Assembly (NCBI GenBank): GCA_023430545.1
Contig: JAEZAF010000005.1
Coordinates: 1-53,846 of the forward strand
Source of the DNA: Chloroflexota bacterium
Lineage (GTDB): Bacteria > Chloroflexota > Anaerolineae > Aggregatilineales > Phototrophicaceae
Direction of reading: 5' to 3'
Length of the DNA: 53,846 nucleotides
Positions 22,928 through 31,069 of the stretch are shown one piece after another. The notes under the pieces were generated by a model. That model saw only the letters and a program-made list of their open reading frames with translations, did not search any database and was not told the origin of the DNA. How positions within the stretch are numbered: the stretch's first letter is position 1; each line of letters opens with the position of its first letter. Made by a program: the position numbers and the translations under genes.

Positions 22928-25468
22928 ATGATTGTCTCACTTGCGCGGCTGCTGGAGCGGTACTTCAATCTATCGACTGAACAGACCATCCCGGCACTGA
23001 ATCGGTCTGCGATTATCGCTGCCACGCTGCTGTTCCTCATCGCGGCAACGGGGATTGTCGCAGCAGAGTACATCTTTCCCGCCCAGCTTGGCAGTGCCAG
23101 TATGAATATCGGGGATGTCGCTGCGCGGGACATCTTCGCCCCCGAAGCCAGCACCTATATCAGCGCCATCCTGACCGACCAGCGTCGGCAGGATGCGCGT
23201 AATAACGTGCGTCCGGTCTACAATTCGCCGGACCTGAACGTCGCACGCACCCAGTCCCGTCTGGCAACACAGATCCTCGATTACATCGACAATGTCCGGC
23301 AGGACCCATTTTCCACCGGTGAGCAGCGTATCGCCGATGTGCAGCAGATCTCGATCCTCACGCTGGAGCCTTCCATCATCCAGCAGCTTGTCGCACTTGA
23401 TGAAGAAACATGGAGCAGCGTCCGCAACGAAGTCAACCGGCTGCTGGAACAGGTGATGCAGGATCAGATCCGCGATATTGACCTCACCACCCTGCGCGAA
23501 CGCCTTCCGAATCAGGTCAGCCTGCGCTTTGACGACATCCAGAACGCGGTGATCTCCGAGATCGTCAGCGACCTGATACGCCCCAACAGCAGCGAAGACA
23601 ACGCGGCCACCGAACGGCTCCGGCAGGAAGCCGCCAACGCCATCCAGCCGGAACAGCGCACCTTCCAGCAGGGACAGCTCCTCGTCCGTGAAGGTACACA
23701 GATCGGGCCGCTGGAATATGAAGCGCTGGCACAGTTCGGGCTGTTACAGCCGGAAGATCGCCGTCTGGCGGGCATTACACAGGCCTTTATCGCCGTGCTG
23801 GTGGTCAGCGCACTTTTCGGGCTGTTTCTGGCGCGTTTCCGGCCTTCGCTGTTGTACGGAGAACCTCGCCTGCTCGTCCTGCTGGCGTCCATCTTCCTGC
23901 TGACGCTTTTCGGGCTGCGACTGGCGCTGGAAGGGGAAGTCTATCTTTATCCGGCGGCAGTGCTGGCACTGTTATACGTCGCCATTGTCAACCCACAGAT
24001 CGCCCTGATGGGCAACTTCGGCTTCGCACTGCTGGCCGGCATTATGGCCGGCAATTCGATGGAAGTGACCATGCTCTTCGCCACCACCGGCGCGATTGCC
24101 GCGATGGTGCTGCGTCGTCCGGAACGGCTGAACAGCTACTTTATCGCCGGTCTGCTGGTGGCGCTGATGGCGATGACCGTCGCTACGATTTTCGCCATTG
24201 TCACGCCGTCCGATACCATCCTGACGACCCTGCCGCCGCTGCTGGGATATGGCCTGTTTAACGGCATCCTGGCGACAGCTGCCAGCGTTATCGGCCTGTA
24301 TCTGATCGGCATTCTGTTCAATCTACCGACTGCCCTGCGCCTGATCGAACTCAGCCAGCCTGGACAGCCGCTGCTTCAGCGCCTGCTGCGCGAAGCCCCC
24401 GGCACCTATCAGCATTCCCTTCAGGTTGCCACCCTCGGAGAACAGGCCGCCAATGCCATCGGAGCCAATGCCACGCTGGTGCATGTGGCCGCCCTGTATC
24501 ACGACATCGGCAAGATTCTGAACCCAGCCTTCTTCACCGAAAATCAGCGCGACATCGGCAATCCGCACGATACGCTGAACGATCCCTACCGCAGCGCTGA
24601 TATTATCATCAGCCATGTGACCGAAGGCGACCGGCTGGCCTCGCAGCAGCGCCTGCCCAGACGCCTGCGCGACTTTATCATGGAGCATCACGGCACATCG
24701 CTGGTGTATGTCTTTTATCGGCAGGCGGTGATCCGCGCTGGAGATAACGAGGCCGCCGTCGATACCGCTGACTTCATGTATCCCGGCCCCAAACCGCAGA
24801 CCCGCGAGACCGCCATCCTGATGCTGGCTGATAGCTGCGAAGCGACGATTCGCTCCATCCAGCCGAACAGCCGTCAGGAAATTGAGGACGCCGTCCGGCG
24901 CATCATTGATAACCGCCAGCAGGACGGGCAGCTTGACGCTTCCGGCCTCACGCTGAAAGATCTCAGCACGATCCGGCAGATTTTCGTCGATATTCTTCAG
25001 GCGACCTTCCATCCGCGCATCAATTACACCGAGGCCGTCGCCAAAGCACAGGGGACTGTGCCATCAGCGGCCAGTGCGCCTGCACGTCCGGCCAGGAGCA
25101 CCACAGCCGCGCCAGCCGAGTCCACCGGCCGCCCTGCCGAGCCGGAAAAGCGCTCATCCGATGAACGCGGTGAGGCCCGTGCGCCGCAGAGTGTCGCTGA
25201 AGTTCCGACTGTCAGTCCCGGCACGACGCCCCCTTCTGCACCGTCACTGCCGACCGTCACCGCGACGACACCCACTGTGAAACTGCCGCCGCGCTCCAAC
25301 GAAGATGACGACGATTCGCCGATGCCGCATGTCCCACCGCTGACGCGCACCAATGGCCGCGCACGCGAATCGACCGAGATGCCTGCCATCGATCCAGAAC
25401 AGGCCGCAGCACCCCTTGACCCGACACCGACAGAGCCACCGTATGACGATGACACCATCGAACATTGA
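22928..25468 (+). CDS. pgpH: 7TM-HD phosphodiesterase (PgpH/YqfF family)
   Basis: An 846-residue membrane protein of the family that hydrolyses cyclic di-AMP in Firmicutes. Order: membrane helix (about 28-48), extracellular 7TMR-HDED domain (about 50-265, starting SASMNIGDVAARDIFAPEAS), a seven-helix bundle (about 280-475), and a cytoplasmic HD domain with His495 (TYQHSLQVATLGE), His525-Asp526 (LYHDIGKI), HVTEGDRL and MEHHGTSLVYVFY. Residues beyond ~690 form a Pro/Ala/Thr-rich tail of about 150 residues, longer than in typical family members. The last 26 bases overlap ybeY. A di-AMP cyclase is not present in the window, so substrate is by family only. Confidence 0.9.
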   Translation: MIVSLARLLERYFNLSTEQTIPALNRSAIIAATLLFLIAATGIVAAEYIFPAQLGSASMNIGDVAARDIFAPEASTYISAILTDQRRQDARNNVRPVYNSPDLNVARTQSRLATQILDYIDNVRQDPFSTGEQRIADVQQISILTLEPSIIQQLVALDEETWSSVRNEVNRLLEQVMQDQIRDIDLTTLRERLPNQVSLRFDDIQNAVISEIVSDLIRPNSSEDNAATERLRQEAANAIQPEQRTFQQGQLLVREGTQIGPLEYEALAQFGLLQPEDRRLAGITQAFIAVLVVSALFGLFLARFRPSLLYGEPRLLVLLASIFLLTLFGLRLALEGEVYLYPAAVLALLYVAIVNPQIALMGNFGFALLAGIMAGNSMEVTMLFATTGAIAAMVLRRPERLNSYFIAGLLVALMAMTVATIFAIVTPSDTILTTLPPLLGYGLFNGILATAASVIGLYLIGILFNLPTALRLIELSQPGQPLLQRLLREAPGTYQHSLQVATLGEQAANAIGANATLVHVAALYHDIGKILNPAFFTENQRDIGNPHDTLNDPYRSADIIISHVTEGDRLASQQRLPRRLRDFIMEHHGTSLVYVFYRQAVIRAGDNEAAVDTADFMYPGPKPQTRETAILMLADSCEATIRSIQPNSRQEIEDAVRRIIDNRQQDGQLDASGLTLKDLSTIRQIFVDILQATFHPRINYTEAVAKAQGTVPSAASAPARPARSTTAAPAESTGRPAEPEKRSSDERGEARAPQSVAEVPTVSPGTTPPSAPSLPTVTATTPTVKLPPRSNEDDDDSPMPHVPPLTRTNGRARESTEMPAIDPEQAAAPLDPTPTEPPYDDDTIEH

Positions 25469-25979
25469 AATCAGTAACGAGCATGAATTTGCAGTCGATG
25501 AAGCGCGGCTTCAGCAGGCGGCGATGCAGGTCCTCGCCCAGCATGATTACGCAACCGATGCCGAGCTGACCATCGTCATCACCACTAACGATCAGGTGCA
25601 GGCGTTAAACGCGCAGTTTCGCGGCGTCGATACCCCGACCGATGTCTTGTCCTTCCCATCTGAAGAGGCTGATGAGGATGTAATGGAAGGCGAGGTGCTG
25701 TATCTCGGCGACATCCTGATCGCCTATCCCTATGCACTGGCACAGGCCGAACGCGAAGGCCATGATCCGATGGACAGCTTCGCGCTGCTGGTCGTGCATG
25801 GCGTCCTGCATCTGCTGGGCTATGACCATGACACGCCGGAAAACCGGGCGGAGATGTGGGAAGTTCAGGCCGAAGCACTTGAAGCACTGAACATCCCGAC
25901 CGGGATTGTGCCGGTGCTGGAAGAAGCCTCGCACGGTGACGAACCCGCAGACACCGGAGCCGCTGACGATGACCAATAG
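25443..25979 (+). CDS. ybeY: Endoribonuclease YbeY (16S rRNA maturation)
   Basis: A 178-residue zinc endoribonuclease for rRNA processing and ribosome quality control. The family signature is H-x3-H-x5-H: His119, His123 and His129 in HGVLHLLGYDHD, preceded by the conserved TPTDVLSFPS and LGDILIA. ATG at 25443 (a second ATG two codons later at 25449) lies within the end of pgpH; starts farther upstream would overlap the Pro-rich tail coding region and are unlikely. The acidic C-terminal tail overlaps the dgkA start by 11 bases. Confidence 0.93.
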   Translation: MTMTPSNIEISNEHEFAVDEARLQQAAMQVLAQHDYATDAELTIVITTNDQVQALNAQFRGVDTPTDVLSFPSEEADEDVMEGEVLYLGDILIAYPYALAQAEREGHDPMDSFALLVVHGVLHLLGYDHDTPENRAEMWEVQAEALEALNIPTGIVPVLEEASHGDEPADTGAADDDQ

Positions 25980-26466
25980 CACCGGCCACGACTCCGGCCC
26001 TTCTGAAAACGGCGCACCGCAAACGGGTGGACAACGCAGCCCCCTGATGGACGCGCTCACCGGGACGATGAAGATCAACCCGGATGAATACAGCATGATC
26101 ACCAGCAAAAACCGCGTCGTCAGCTTTGGCTATGCGCTGGCGGGATGGCTGTACATGCTCCGCTGGCAGAAGAACACCCGCCTGCAGGCCGTCGCCAGTA
26201 TTTTAGTCCTGCTGCTGGCGCTCTGGCTTCAGATTGGCTTTGTCGAGATGGCGATCCTGATCCTGACGATTACAATCGTCTGGATGGCGGAGTTTCTGAA
26301 CGCCGCTGTCGAAGCCGCCGTCAATCTCTCGACACAGACCTATCACCCGATGGCAAAAGTCGCCAAGGATGTGGCTGCCGCCGCCGTACTGCTGGGCGTA
26401 GTCGCTTCCATTCTGATCGGTCTGCTGCTGCTGGGACCACCCCTTTTTGCAAAATTAGGTTTCTGA
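25969..26466 (+). CDS. dgkA: Diacylglycerol/undecaprenol kinase (DgkA family)
   Basis: A 165-residue small integral-membrane lipid kinase. The N-terminal ~50 residues are hydrophilic. The core has three membrane helices: GYALAGWLYMLR, ASILVLLLALWLQIGFVEMAILILTITIVW and VAAAAVLLGVVASILIGLLLL. The catalytic signature is MAEFLNAAVEAAVNLS followed by AKVAKDVAAAAVLL. Gram-positive-type members phosphorylate undecaprenol rather than diacylglycerol. Start at 25969 (ATG inside the ybeY stop region) gives the family-like length. The extra N-terminal extension is unusual but modest. Confidence 0.9.
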   Translation: MTNSTGHDSGPSENGAPQTGGQRSPLMDALTGTMKINPDEYSMITSKNRVVSFGYALAGWLYMLRWQKNTRLQAVASILVLLLALWLQIGFVEMAILILTITIVWMAEFLNAAVEAAVNLSTQTYHPMAKVAKDVAAAAVLLGVVASILIGLLLLGPPLFAKLGF

Positions 26467-26478
26467 TGAGGTTATACG

Positions 26479-28335
26479 TTGGCTGGAATGCACAGCGATA
26501 GAGATGACGACTATCCGATGCGGTCATACCCGCCATCTGGTGACGATGAATTCGAAAGCGAAGTGCTGGACACAAGCGGCGCGTATGCTGATGACAGCAC
26601 GTATGCTGATGACAGCGCTTACGATGACGGCATTTACGCGGACAGTGCCTACGACGATCCGGTTTACAGGGATCCGGCTTACGATGATCCTAATGCAGCG
26701 ACGCCACCACAGGCCCCAGCCTATAACGTCTATGGCACTTACAACACCTATCAGGCTGATGATTTAGGCGACGACGCCGATCCTGATGCGGAGACCGAGG
26801 CGAAATTTGATCGCGTCGCACCGGATACCGGCGACCCCTACAGCCCATCATCAGACTGGTATGGCACCTCGACTGATCCGGTCTGGAATGCGACATCGGG
26901 TACTGGTGACAGCAGGCGCACCACCGATACCCAGCAGACACGGGCAGTCGATCCGGACAATGGGGATACCCGTCAGCACCCGCCGCTGACGGAAGATCCT
27001 ACACGGACGCCGCTCAGCACTTACGCGTCGCGGACGCGGCCCTATAACACAGCCGTCACCGGCACGGAGTCCGGCACCAATGCATCCAGCGCGACCGAGA
27101 CACCGGCCAGTGTGCCTGCCGTCGAACCGACGCGCCGTGGCCGCGCCAGAGATCGTGTCCAGCGTCGCAGGCAGGGACAGGGGCAGGCGGTCACGCCGCC
27201 GATCGTGGCGCGTGAAGGCAGTCGTGCCATCCCACGTGCTATCGCCACCCCTGGTAGAGCCGCCAGACCGTCACAGGTGGGGCGCGATACGCCGCGACTC
27301 GATCTTTCGGCCTTGCCGCTGAATACCCTTCGCATCGCTTTATACAGCATCGGCGCGGTGGTTCTGGTGGTTGGCGTGATCGCCGCACTATCACTTTTCT
27401 CGAATGACGCGCCGAGCGCTGGCCCCAATGCACTCTTTGTTGGGACGGAATGGACGTATGACACCCGCACCGATGCCGATGTCGAGGCAATGGTGGCACG
27501 CCTGCGCGACAACCAGATCGGCACGGTCTATGCATGGGTGGCGTGGGTTCCGGCCTCTGGCGAGTGGTCCGGCGGATCACGCCCGTATTCCGAACGCGAA
27601 CCGAATATCATCCGGTTTGTCACCCAGTTCAAACGCGCCTATCCTGAAGCACGGCTTTTCGCATGGCTCGGTGTCCCTGTTGAAGACCTCGCCACCGGCA
27701 TTCCCTACCGCCTGAACGACACCGCCTTTCACCAGAATGTCGCCAACTTCAGCGCCTACACTATTGATGATCTTGGTTTTGACGGTGTCTTCCTGAATGT
27801 TGAAATCGTCTGGGATCGCTACGGCAACGACTTTATCCAGCTCATCAACACCGTGCGTCTGGAGATCGGACAGGCCGAAATCGCCATCCCGGTCATCCCG
27901 GACTGGACACCGGTCGATGCCAGTATCCCCAAGCCGACCACCATTGTACCGGGGACCGTCCTCAGTCAGGACCTGAAGGAACGGCTGCTGCTGATTACCG
28001 ATCAGGTCGTCGTCATGGCCTATAACAGCGCCCTCACCAGTCCGTTTGATTATATTGACTGGTACGCCTATCAGGTCGAGACCTATGCGCGGGCAGTGGA
28101 GGCGGTTGGGGGCGCGGGTGTCGAAATCCTGATCGGCATCCCGACCTACGGCAATGAACCCCCAGGCCACGATGTCAATGTCGAGAATATGTCCACCGCC
28201 CTTAACGGGCTGCGACAGGGAATTGAACTGGCAGGCAGCACAGGCCGCCATGTGACCGGCGCGGCGATCTATGGCTGGTGGGAAACTGATGATACCGAGT
28301 GGCTGCAATTCAATCAGGGATGGGTGAACCGCTAA
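26479..28335 (+). CDS. Membrane-anchored GH18-like TIM-barrel protein with acidic Tyr repeats
   Basis: A 618-residue type II membrane protein. Residues 30-75 are an acidic Tyr/Asp repeat region (units such as YADDS and AYDDP), residues 75-280 are disordered and Arg/Thr/Pro-rich, a helix spans about 284-306 (RIALYSIGAVVLVVGVIAAL), and the outer ~300 residues look like a GH18-type barrel. Barrel landmarks: TVYAWVAWVP, FAWLGVPV, GFDGVFLNVEIVWDRYG, VVVMAYNSAL, EILIGIPTYG and AIYGWWETDD. The family DxxDxDxE appears as DGVFLNVE: the catalytic-position Glu442 remains but the preceding acids are lost, so it may bind rather than cleave glycans. TTG at 26479 has GAGG 8 bases upstream. Confidence 0.75.
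   Translation: MAGMHSDRDDDYPMRSYPPSGDDEFESEVLDTSGAYADDSTYADDSAYDDGIYADSAYDDPVYRDPAYDDPNAATPPQAPAYNVYGTYNTYQADDLGDDADPDAETEAKFDRVAPDTGDPYSPSSDWYGTSTDPVWNATSGTGDSRRTTDTQQTRAVDPDNGDTRQHPPLTEDPTRTPLSTYASRTRPYNTAVTGTESGTNASSATETPASVPAVEPTRRGRARDRVQRRRQGQGQAVTPPIVAREGSRAIPRAIATPGRAARPSQVGRDTPRLDLSALPLNTLRIALYSIGAVVLVVGVIAALSLFSNDAPSAGPNALFVGTEWTYDTRTDADVEAMVARLRDNQIGTVYAWVAWVPASGEWSGGSRPYSEREPNIIRFVTQFKRAYPEARLFAWLGVPVEDLATGIPYRLNDTAFHQNVANFSAYTIDDLGFDGVFLNVEIVWDRYGNDFIQLINTVRLEIGQAEIAIPVIPDWTPVDASIPKPTTIVPGTVLSQDLKERLLLITDQVVVMAYNSALTSPFDYIDWYAYQVETYARAVEAVGGAGVEILIGIPTYGNEPPGHDVNVENMSTALNGLRQGIELAGSTGRHVTGAAIYGWWETDDTEWLQFNQGWVNR
26581..26692 (+). repeat. Degenerate tandem repeats encoding Y-A/D-D-D units
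   Basis: Two nearly identical 18-nt units at 26581-26598 and 26599-26616 (second is ACGTATGCTGATGACAGC), followed by diverged units up to 26692. They encode the acidic Tyr/Asp-rich cytoplasmic tail (YADDS, YADDS, YDDG, YADS, YDDP, YRDP, YDDP). Confidence 0.85.
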
Positions 28336-28339
28336 ACCA

Positions 28340-29167
28340 ATGCCGACAACAATCCGCGTTCTCAGAGATGGAAAGCTGCATCCGGTCGATTACACCGCTG
28401 GCTCGCTGGCCGAAGCTGTACGCTATGAGCCGGAAGGTGTTTACACCGTCACCAATACCTATCACACCACACAGGTGCTGAAGTTCGACGCGCACCTCAA
28501 CCGCATGGAAGATTCCGCTATGCGTGCGGACATTCCGCTGAAGATCGACCGCAAACGGCTGCGGCATGCGCTGCGTCAGATGGTCGAGGAGGCAGGCTAT
28601 GGAGACGTGCGCTTCCGTATCACCGTGCCACGTGCAGCGCCAGACACGTATATCATCACGCTGGAGCCGTATACGCCGCCCTCACCCGAACTGCTCCAGA
28701 CCGGTATCCGCGTCATCACCGCGCCGGACAGCGCCCGTGATAATCCCGCCGCCAAGACCACCGGCTGGATGCATGACCGTCAGGCGCTTCAGGCTGCGCT
28801 GCCAGCGGGTTACAGTGATATCATCCTGACGGATGCCGGCGGTAATCTGCTGGAGACCACTTCGGCGAACTTTTACGCCATCCTCGATGGTGAACTGCGC
28901 ACCGCCGGAACCGGCGTGCTGCCCGGTATCGCCCAGCAGATCGTGTTCGAGATCGCGGTGGGCGAACTGCCGATTACGCGGGTTGCACCGAATCAGGCCG
29001 ACATCCCGCGTATGAGTGAAGCGTTCATCACCAGCAGCAGCCGCGGGATTATCCCGGTCGTCGCGATTAATGACACTATTCTCGGTGACGGCACACCCGG
29101 CCCGAAAACACGTGCTCTGCGCCAGTCCTATGATCGGTGGGTACGCGATCATCTCGAAGAGCTTTAG
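28340..29167 (+). CDS. Class IV PLP aminotransferase
   Basis: A 275-residue fold-type IV PLP enzyme (branched-chain aminotransferase, D-amino-acid aminotransferase or aminodeoxychorismate lyase group). Lys139 in NPAAKTTGWMHDRQAL is the PLP Schiff-base Lys. The conserved Glu and following residues are in DAGGNLLETTSANFYAI, and the phosphate-binding region is GTGVLPGIAQQIV with the later EAFITSSSRGIIPV. Short length and the non-canonical sequence after the Lys make the exact substrate uncertain. It starts four bases after the GH18-like gene with no obvious ribosome binding site, suggesting coupling. Confidence 0.87.
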   Translation: MPTTIRVLRDGKLHPVDYTAGSLAEAVRYEPEGVYTVTNTYHTTQVLKFDAHLNRMEDSAMRADIPLKIDRKRLRHALRQMVEEAGYGDVRFRITVPRAAPDTYIITLEPYTPPSPELLQTGIRVITAPDSARDNPAAKTTGWMHDRQALQAALPAGYSDIILTDAGGNLLETTSANFYAILDGELRTAGTGVLPGIAQQIVFEIAVGELPITRVAPNQADIPRMSEAFITSSSRGIIPVVAINDTILGDGTPGPKTRALRQSYDRWVRDHLEEL

Positions 29168-29234
29168 CCACCCGCAGGGCTGACATCGTTATAGTTTAAA
29201 CTCTGCTTTCACCGGAAAGTGATCCACTTCACGT

Positions 29235-29852
29235 ATGCTGGAAACATTACTTAAGGGCGCTGGACTGGGCTTCAGCGCGGGGACTGCTTTTGGCGCACTG
29301 CATAATCTGCTGTTGAGTGTCACCCTGCATCGCGGCTGGCGCTACGGCCTGCTGATCGTCATCACACCGCTGCTGACCGATGCGCCGATTATCCTGCTGA
29401 TGATGTTCGTCCTCGACCGCCTGCCGGAAGAAGCGCAGCGCATCATCCCGCTGATCGGCGGCCTCTTTCTGCTGTGGCTGGCGTGGGGCGCATGGCAGCA
29501 GTTTCGCAATCCGCCAACGCTGCAAGCTGAAGAATCGACCGGTCGCAACCTGTCACTGGCAACGCTGATCAAAGGCATGGGCGTCAATCTGCTGAATCCG
29601 GCCCCCTATATCTACTGGGGGACGGTTGGTGGCGCACTGCTGCGGGAAGGCTTCGCCCAGTCGGTCGCGCATGGTGTCGGATTTCTGGCTGCGTTCTATA
29701 TCACATTTCTGGGCATTATGGCCGCCTTCGTCCTGCTGTTCGACCGCCTGCGCCGCGTGGATACCCGTGTGACACAGGCGCTGTCGCTGTTCAGCGTGGT
29801 GATCATGACGCTGCTGGGGCTTCAGTTCATCTGGCAGGGGCTGCAGGGCTGA
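29235..29852 (+). CDS. LysE-family exporter
   Basis: A 205-residue transporter with six predicted membrane helices, typical of LysE/RhtB amino-acid exporters. Visible blocks: GFSAGTAFGALHNLLLSVTL (first helix), YGLLIVITPLLTDAPIILLMM, GGLFLLWLAWGAWQQF, then after a loop FIKGMGVNLLNPAPYIYWG-like sequence with the conserved Asn-Pro, FLAAFYITFLGIMAAFVLLF and LSLFSVVIMTLLGLQFIWQG. It would export an amino acid or a similar metabolite; the substrate is unknown. It lies 67 bases after the aminotransferase. Confidence 0.87.
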   Translation: MLETLLKGAGLGFSAGTAFGALHNLLLSVTLHRGWRYGLLIVITPLLTDAPIILLMMFVLDRLPEEAQRIIPLIGGLFLLWLAWGAWQQFRNPPTLQAEESTGRNLSLATLIKGMGVNLLNPAPYIYWGTVGGALLREGFAQSVAHGVGFLAAFYITFLGIMAAFVLLFDRLRRVDTRVTQALSLFSVVIMTLLGLQFIWQGLQG

Positions 29853-29904
29853 TGACCCTCTTTCGGATGACAGCTCAGGTCTGCTGAAAAAGCCGTTTTT
29901 GGTT

Positions 29905-29910
29905 TATAAT
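29905..29910 (+). promoter_or_regulatory. Consensus -10 box before the proline-rich hypothetical gene
   Basis: TATAAT at 29905-29910, about 75 bases before the ATG at 29985. A -35 at the right distance (TGCTGA, 17-bp spacer) is poor, so only the -10 is convincing. Confidence 0.45.
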
Positions 29911-29984
29911 CAGAGGGCAAAATTCACCTGTATTCTAACAGAATTACGCGCAGAGCCTGATGAACTCCACCAAAAGATAATCTG

Positions 29985-30899
29985 ATGACGCAACGTATTG
30001 AACGCATTTTAATCAAGCTCGCCCAGCAGCATGCCCCGGAGCTTCTCAACGACCACCATAACGCTTCGCCACAGTCGCTGAAACGGCTGGCGCGGCGCCT
30101 GGCTGGCTACGAACAGCTTGTCGTGATGGCACAGGTCCCCAATCACCTTCAGGCGGACGTTCAGATGCATGTTGAACACTGGGCGAGAGCGATTTCGAAT
30201 TTTCATGATCTGCTCGCCCAGACACTCTTCCCAAACTATAACCGACTTCGGGCCACCTTTGCCGATGATCATCAACCGCCCGTGCTCGTCTTCGAAGCCC
30301 AGATCTCGCCAATGGTCGAAGTCATGGCGGGTTATCTGATCCCGTATATCGCCAGCCGCCAGTCATATACGACTGTCCCCGAAGACGAACTGCGCCTGCT
30401 GGTTGAAACCATGCTGCACCGTCTGCATGCCCATGACCAGCCGCTGCCGATTTATGACATTCTGGTGCGGGACAGCATCGAGCAGATCCGTGAGCTGATG
30501 CGTTTACCGGTGAAGTACATCGCGCTGACCGATTTTGATGAGCGGCTGTTTCCGGAACCGTCCCGGCCAGCCACGCTGCCAAAAGCGCCGCAGACGCCGC
30601 CTGCTGCCCCCTCATCACCGGCAGCACACCCACCAGCATCAAATCCGGCACAGGCCAACGGACAGATTCCGGCGCAGCCAGTCCCACCCGCCGCGCCGCC
30701 CCCTCAACCGGCTCAAACCACACCTCCGCCCGCCGCCGAGGTACCGTCTGAACTTCGGCTGGAGCAGCTTCAGGATGAAGACCGGACGCACACACCAACG
30801 GAGAGGATGTTTGTACATCCGATCTTTCTGAATAACACCGACACGCCAGGTCACACGCCGCCAGTCCCGCGCCCACCGAAACGCCCGAAAAAGCCGTGA
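29985..30899 (+). CDS. Hypothetical protein with proline-rich C-terminal half
   Basis: A 304-residue protein of unknown function. Residues 1-190 appear alpha-helical (RIERILIKLAQQHAPELL, LKRLARRLAGYEQLVVMAQV, RAISNFHDLLAQTLFPNYNRL, ELRLLVETMLHRLHAHD). Residues 195-250 are Pro/Ala/Gln-rich and disordered, and the end is basic (PRPPKRPKKP). No signal peptide or membrane helix. No family recognised. It precedes the FHA-domain gene but has a 170-bp gap containing a separate promoter, so they are probably different transcripts. Confidence 0.75.
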   Translation: MTQRIERILIKLAQQHAPELLNDHHNASPQSLKRLARRLAGYEQLVVMAQVPNHLQADVQMHVEHWARAISNFHDLLAQTLFPNYNRLRATFADDHQPPVLVFEAQISPMVEVMAGYLIPYIASRQSYTTVPEDELRLLVETMLHRLHAHDQPLPIYDILVRDSIEQIRELMRLPVKYIALTDFDERLFPEPSRPATLPKAPQTPPAAPSSPAAHPPASNPAQANGQIPAQPVPPAAPPPQPAQTTPPPAAEVPSELRLEQLQDEDRTHTPTERMFVHPIFLNNTDTPGHTPPVPRPPKRPKKP

Positions 30900-30927
30900 G
30901 TACAGACCTGAAATCAGCCTATCAGCA

Positions 30928-30943
30928 CGTACATCTGTGTACG
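30928..30943. promoter_or_regulatory. Perfect inverted repeat upstream of the FHA gene
   Basis: CGTACA-TCTG-TGTACG, 6-bp arms and 4-base centre, about 64 bases upstream of the -35 box at 31007. Two further GTAC-containing copies (about 30952 and 30974) are nearby. Candidate binding site for a dimeric regulator; not an identified operator. Confidence 0.4.
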
Positions 30944-31006
30944 CCCATCTGCGTACAGGACAGCAGCGGAACCGTACACGTTCTGCTCATCAGTCGTGGT
31001 TCAATT

Positions 31007-31034
31007 TTGACGCCTGACCAGTGACCGTTAAAAT
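31007..31034 (+). promoter_or_regulatory. Promoter of the FHA/recF unit
   Basis: -35 TTGACG (31007-31012), 16-bp spacer, -10 TAAAAT (31029-31034), each 5 of 6 to consensus. The gene's ribosome binding site is AGGAGG 9 bases before ATG 31070. Confidence 0.75.
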
Positions 31035-31069
31035 GGTAAAGTGTTTATCTGCGTAGGAGGATCGCTGCG

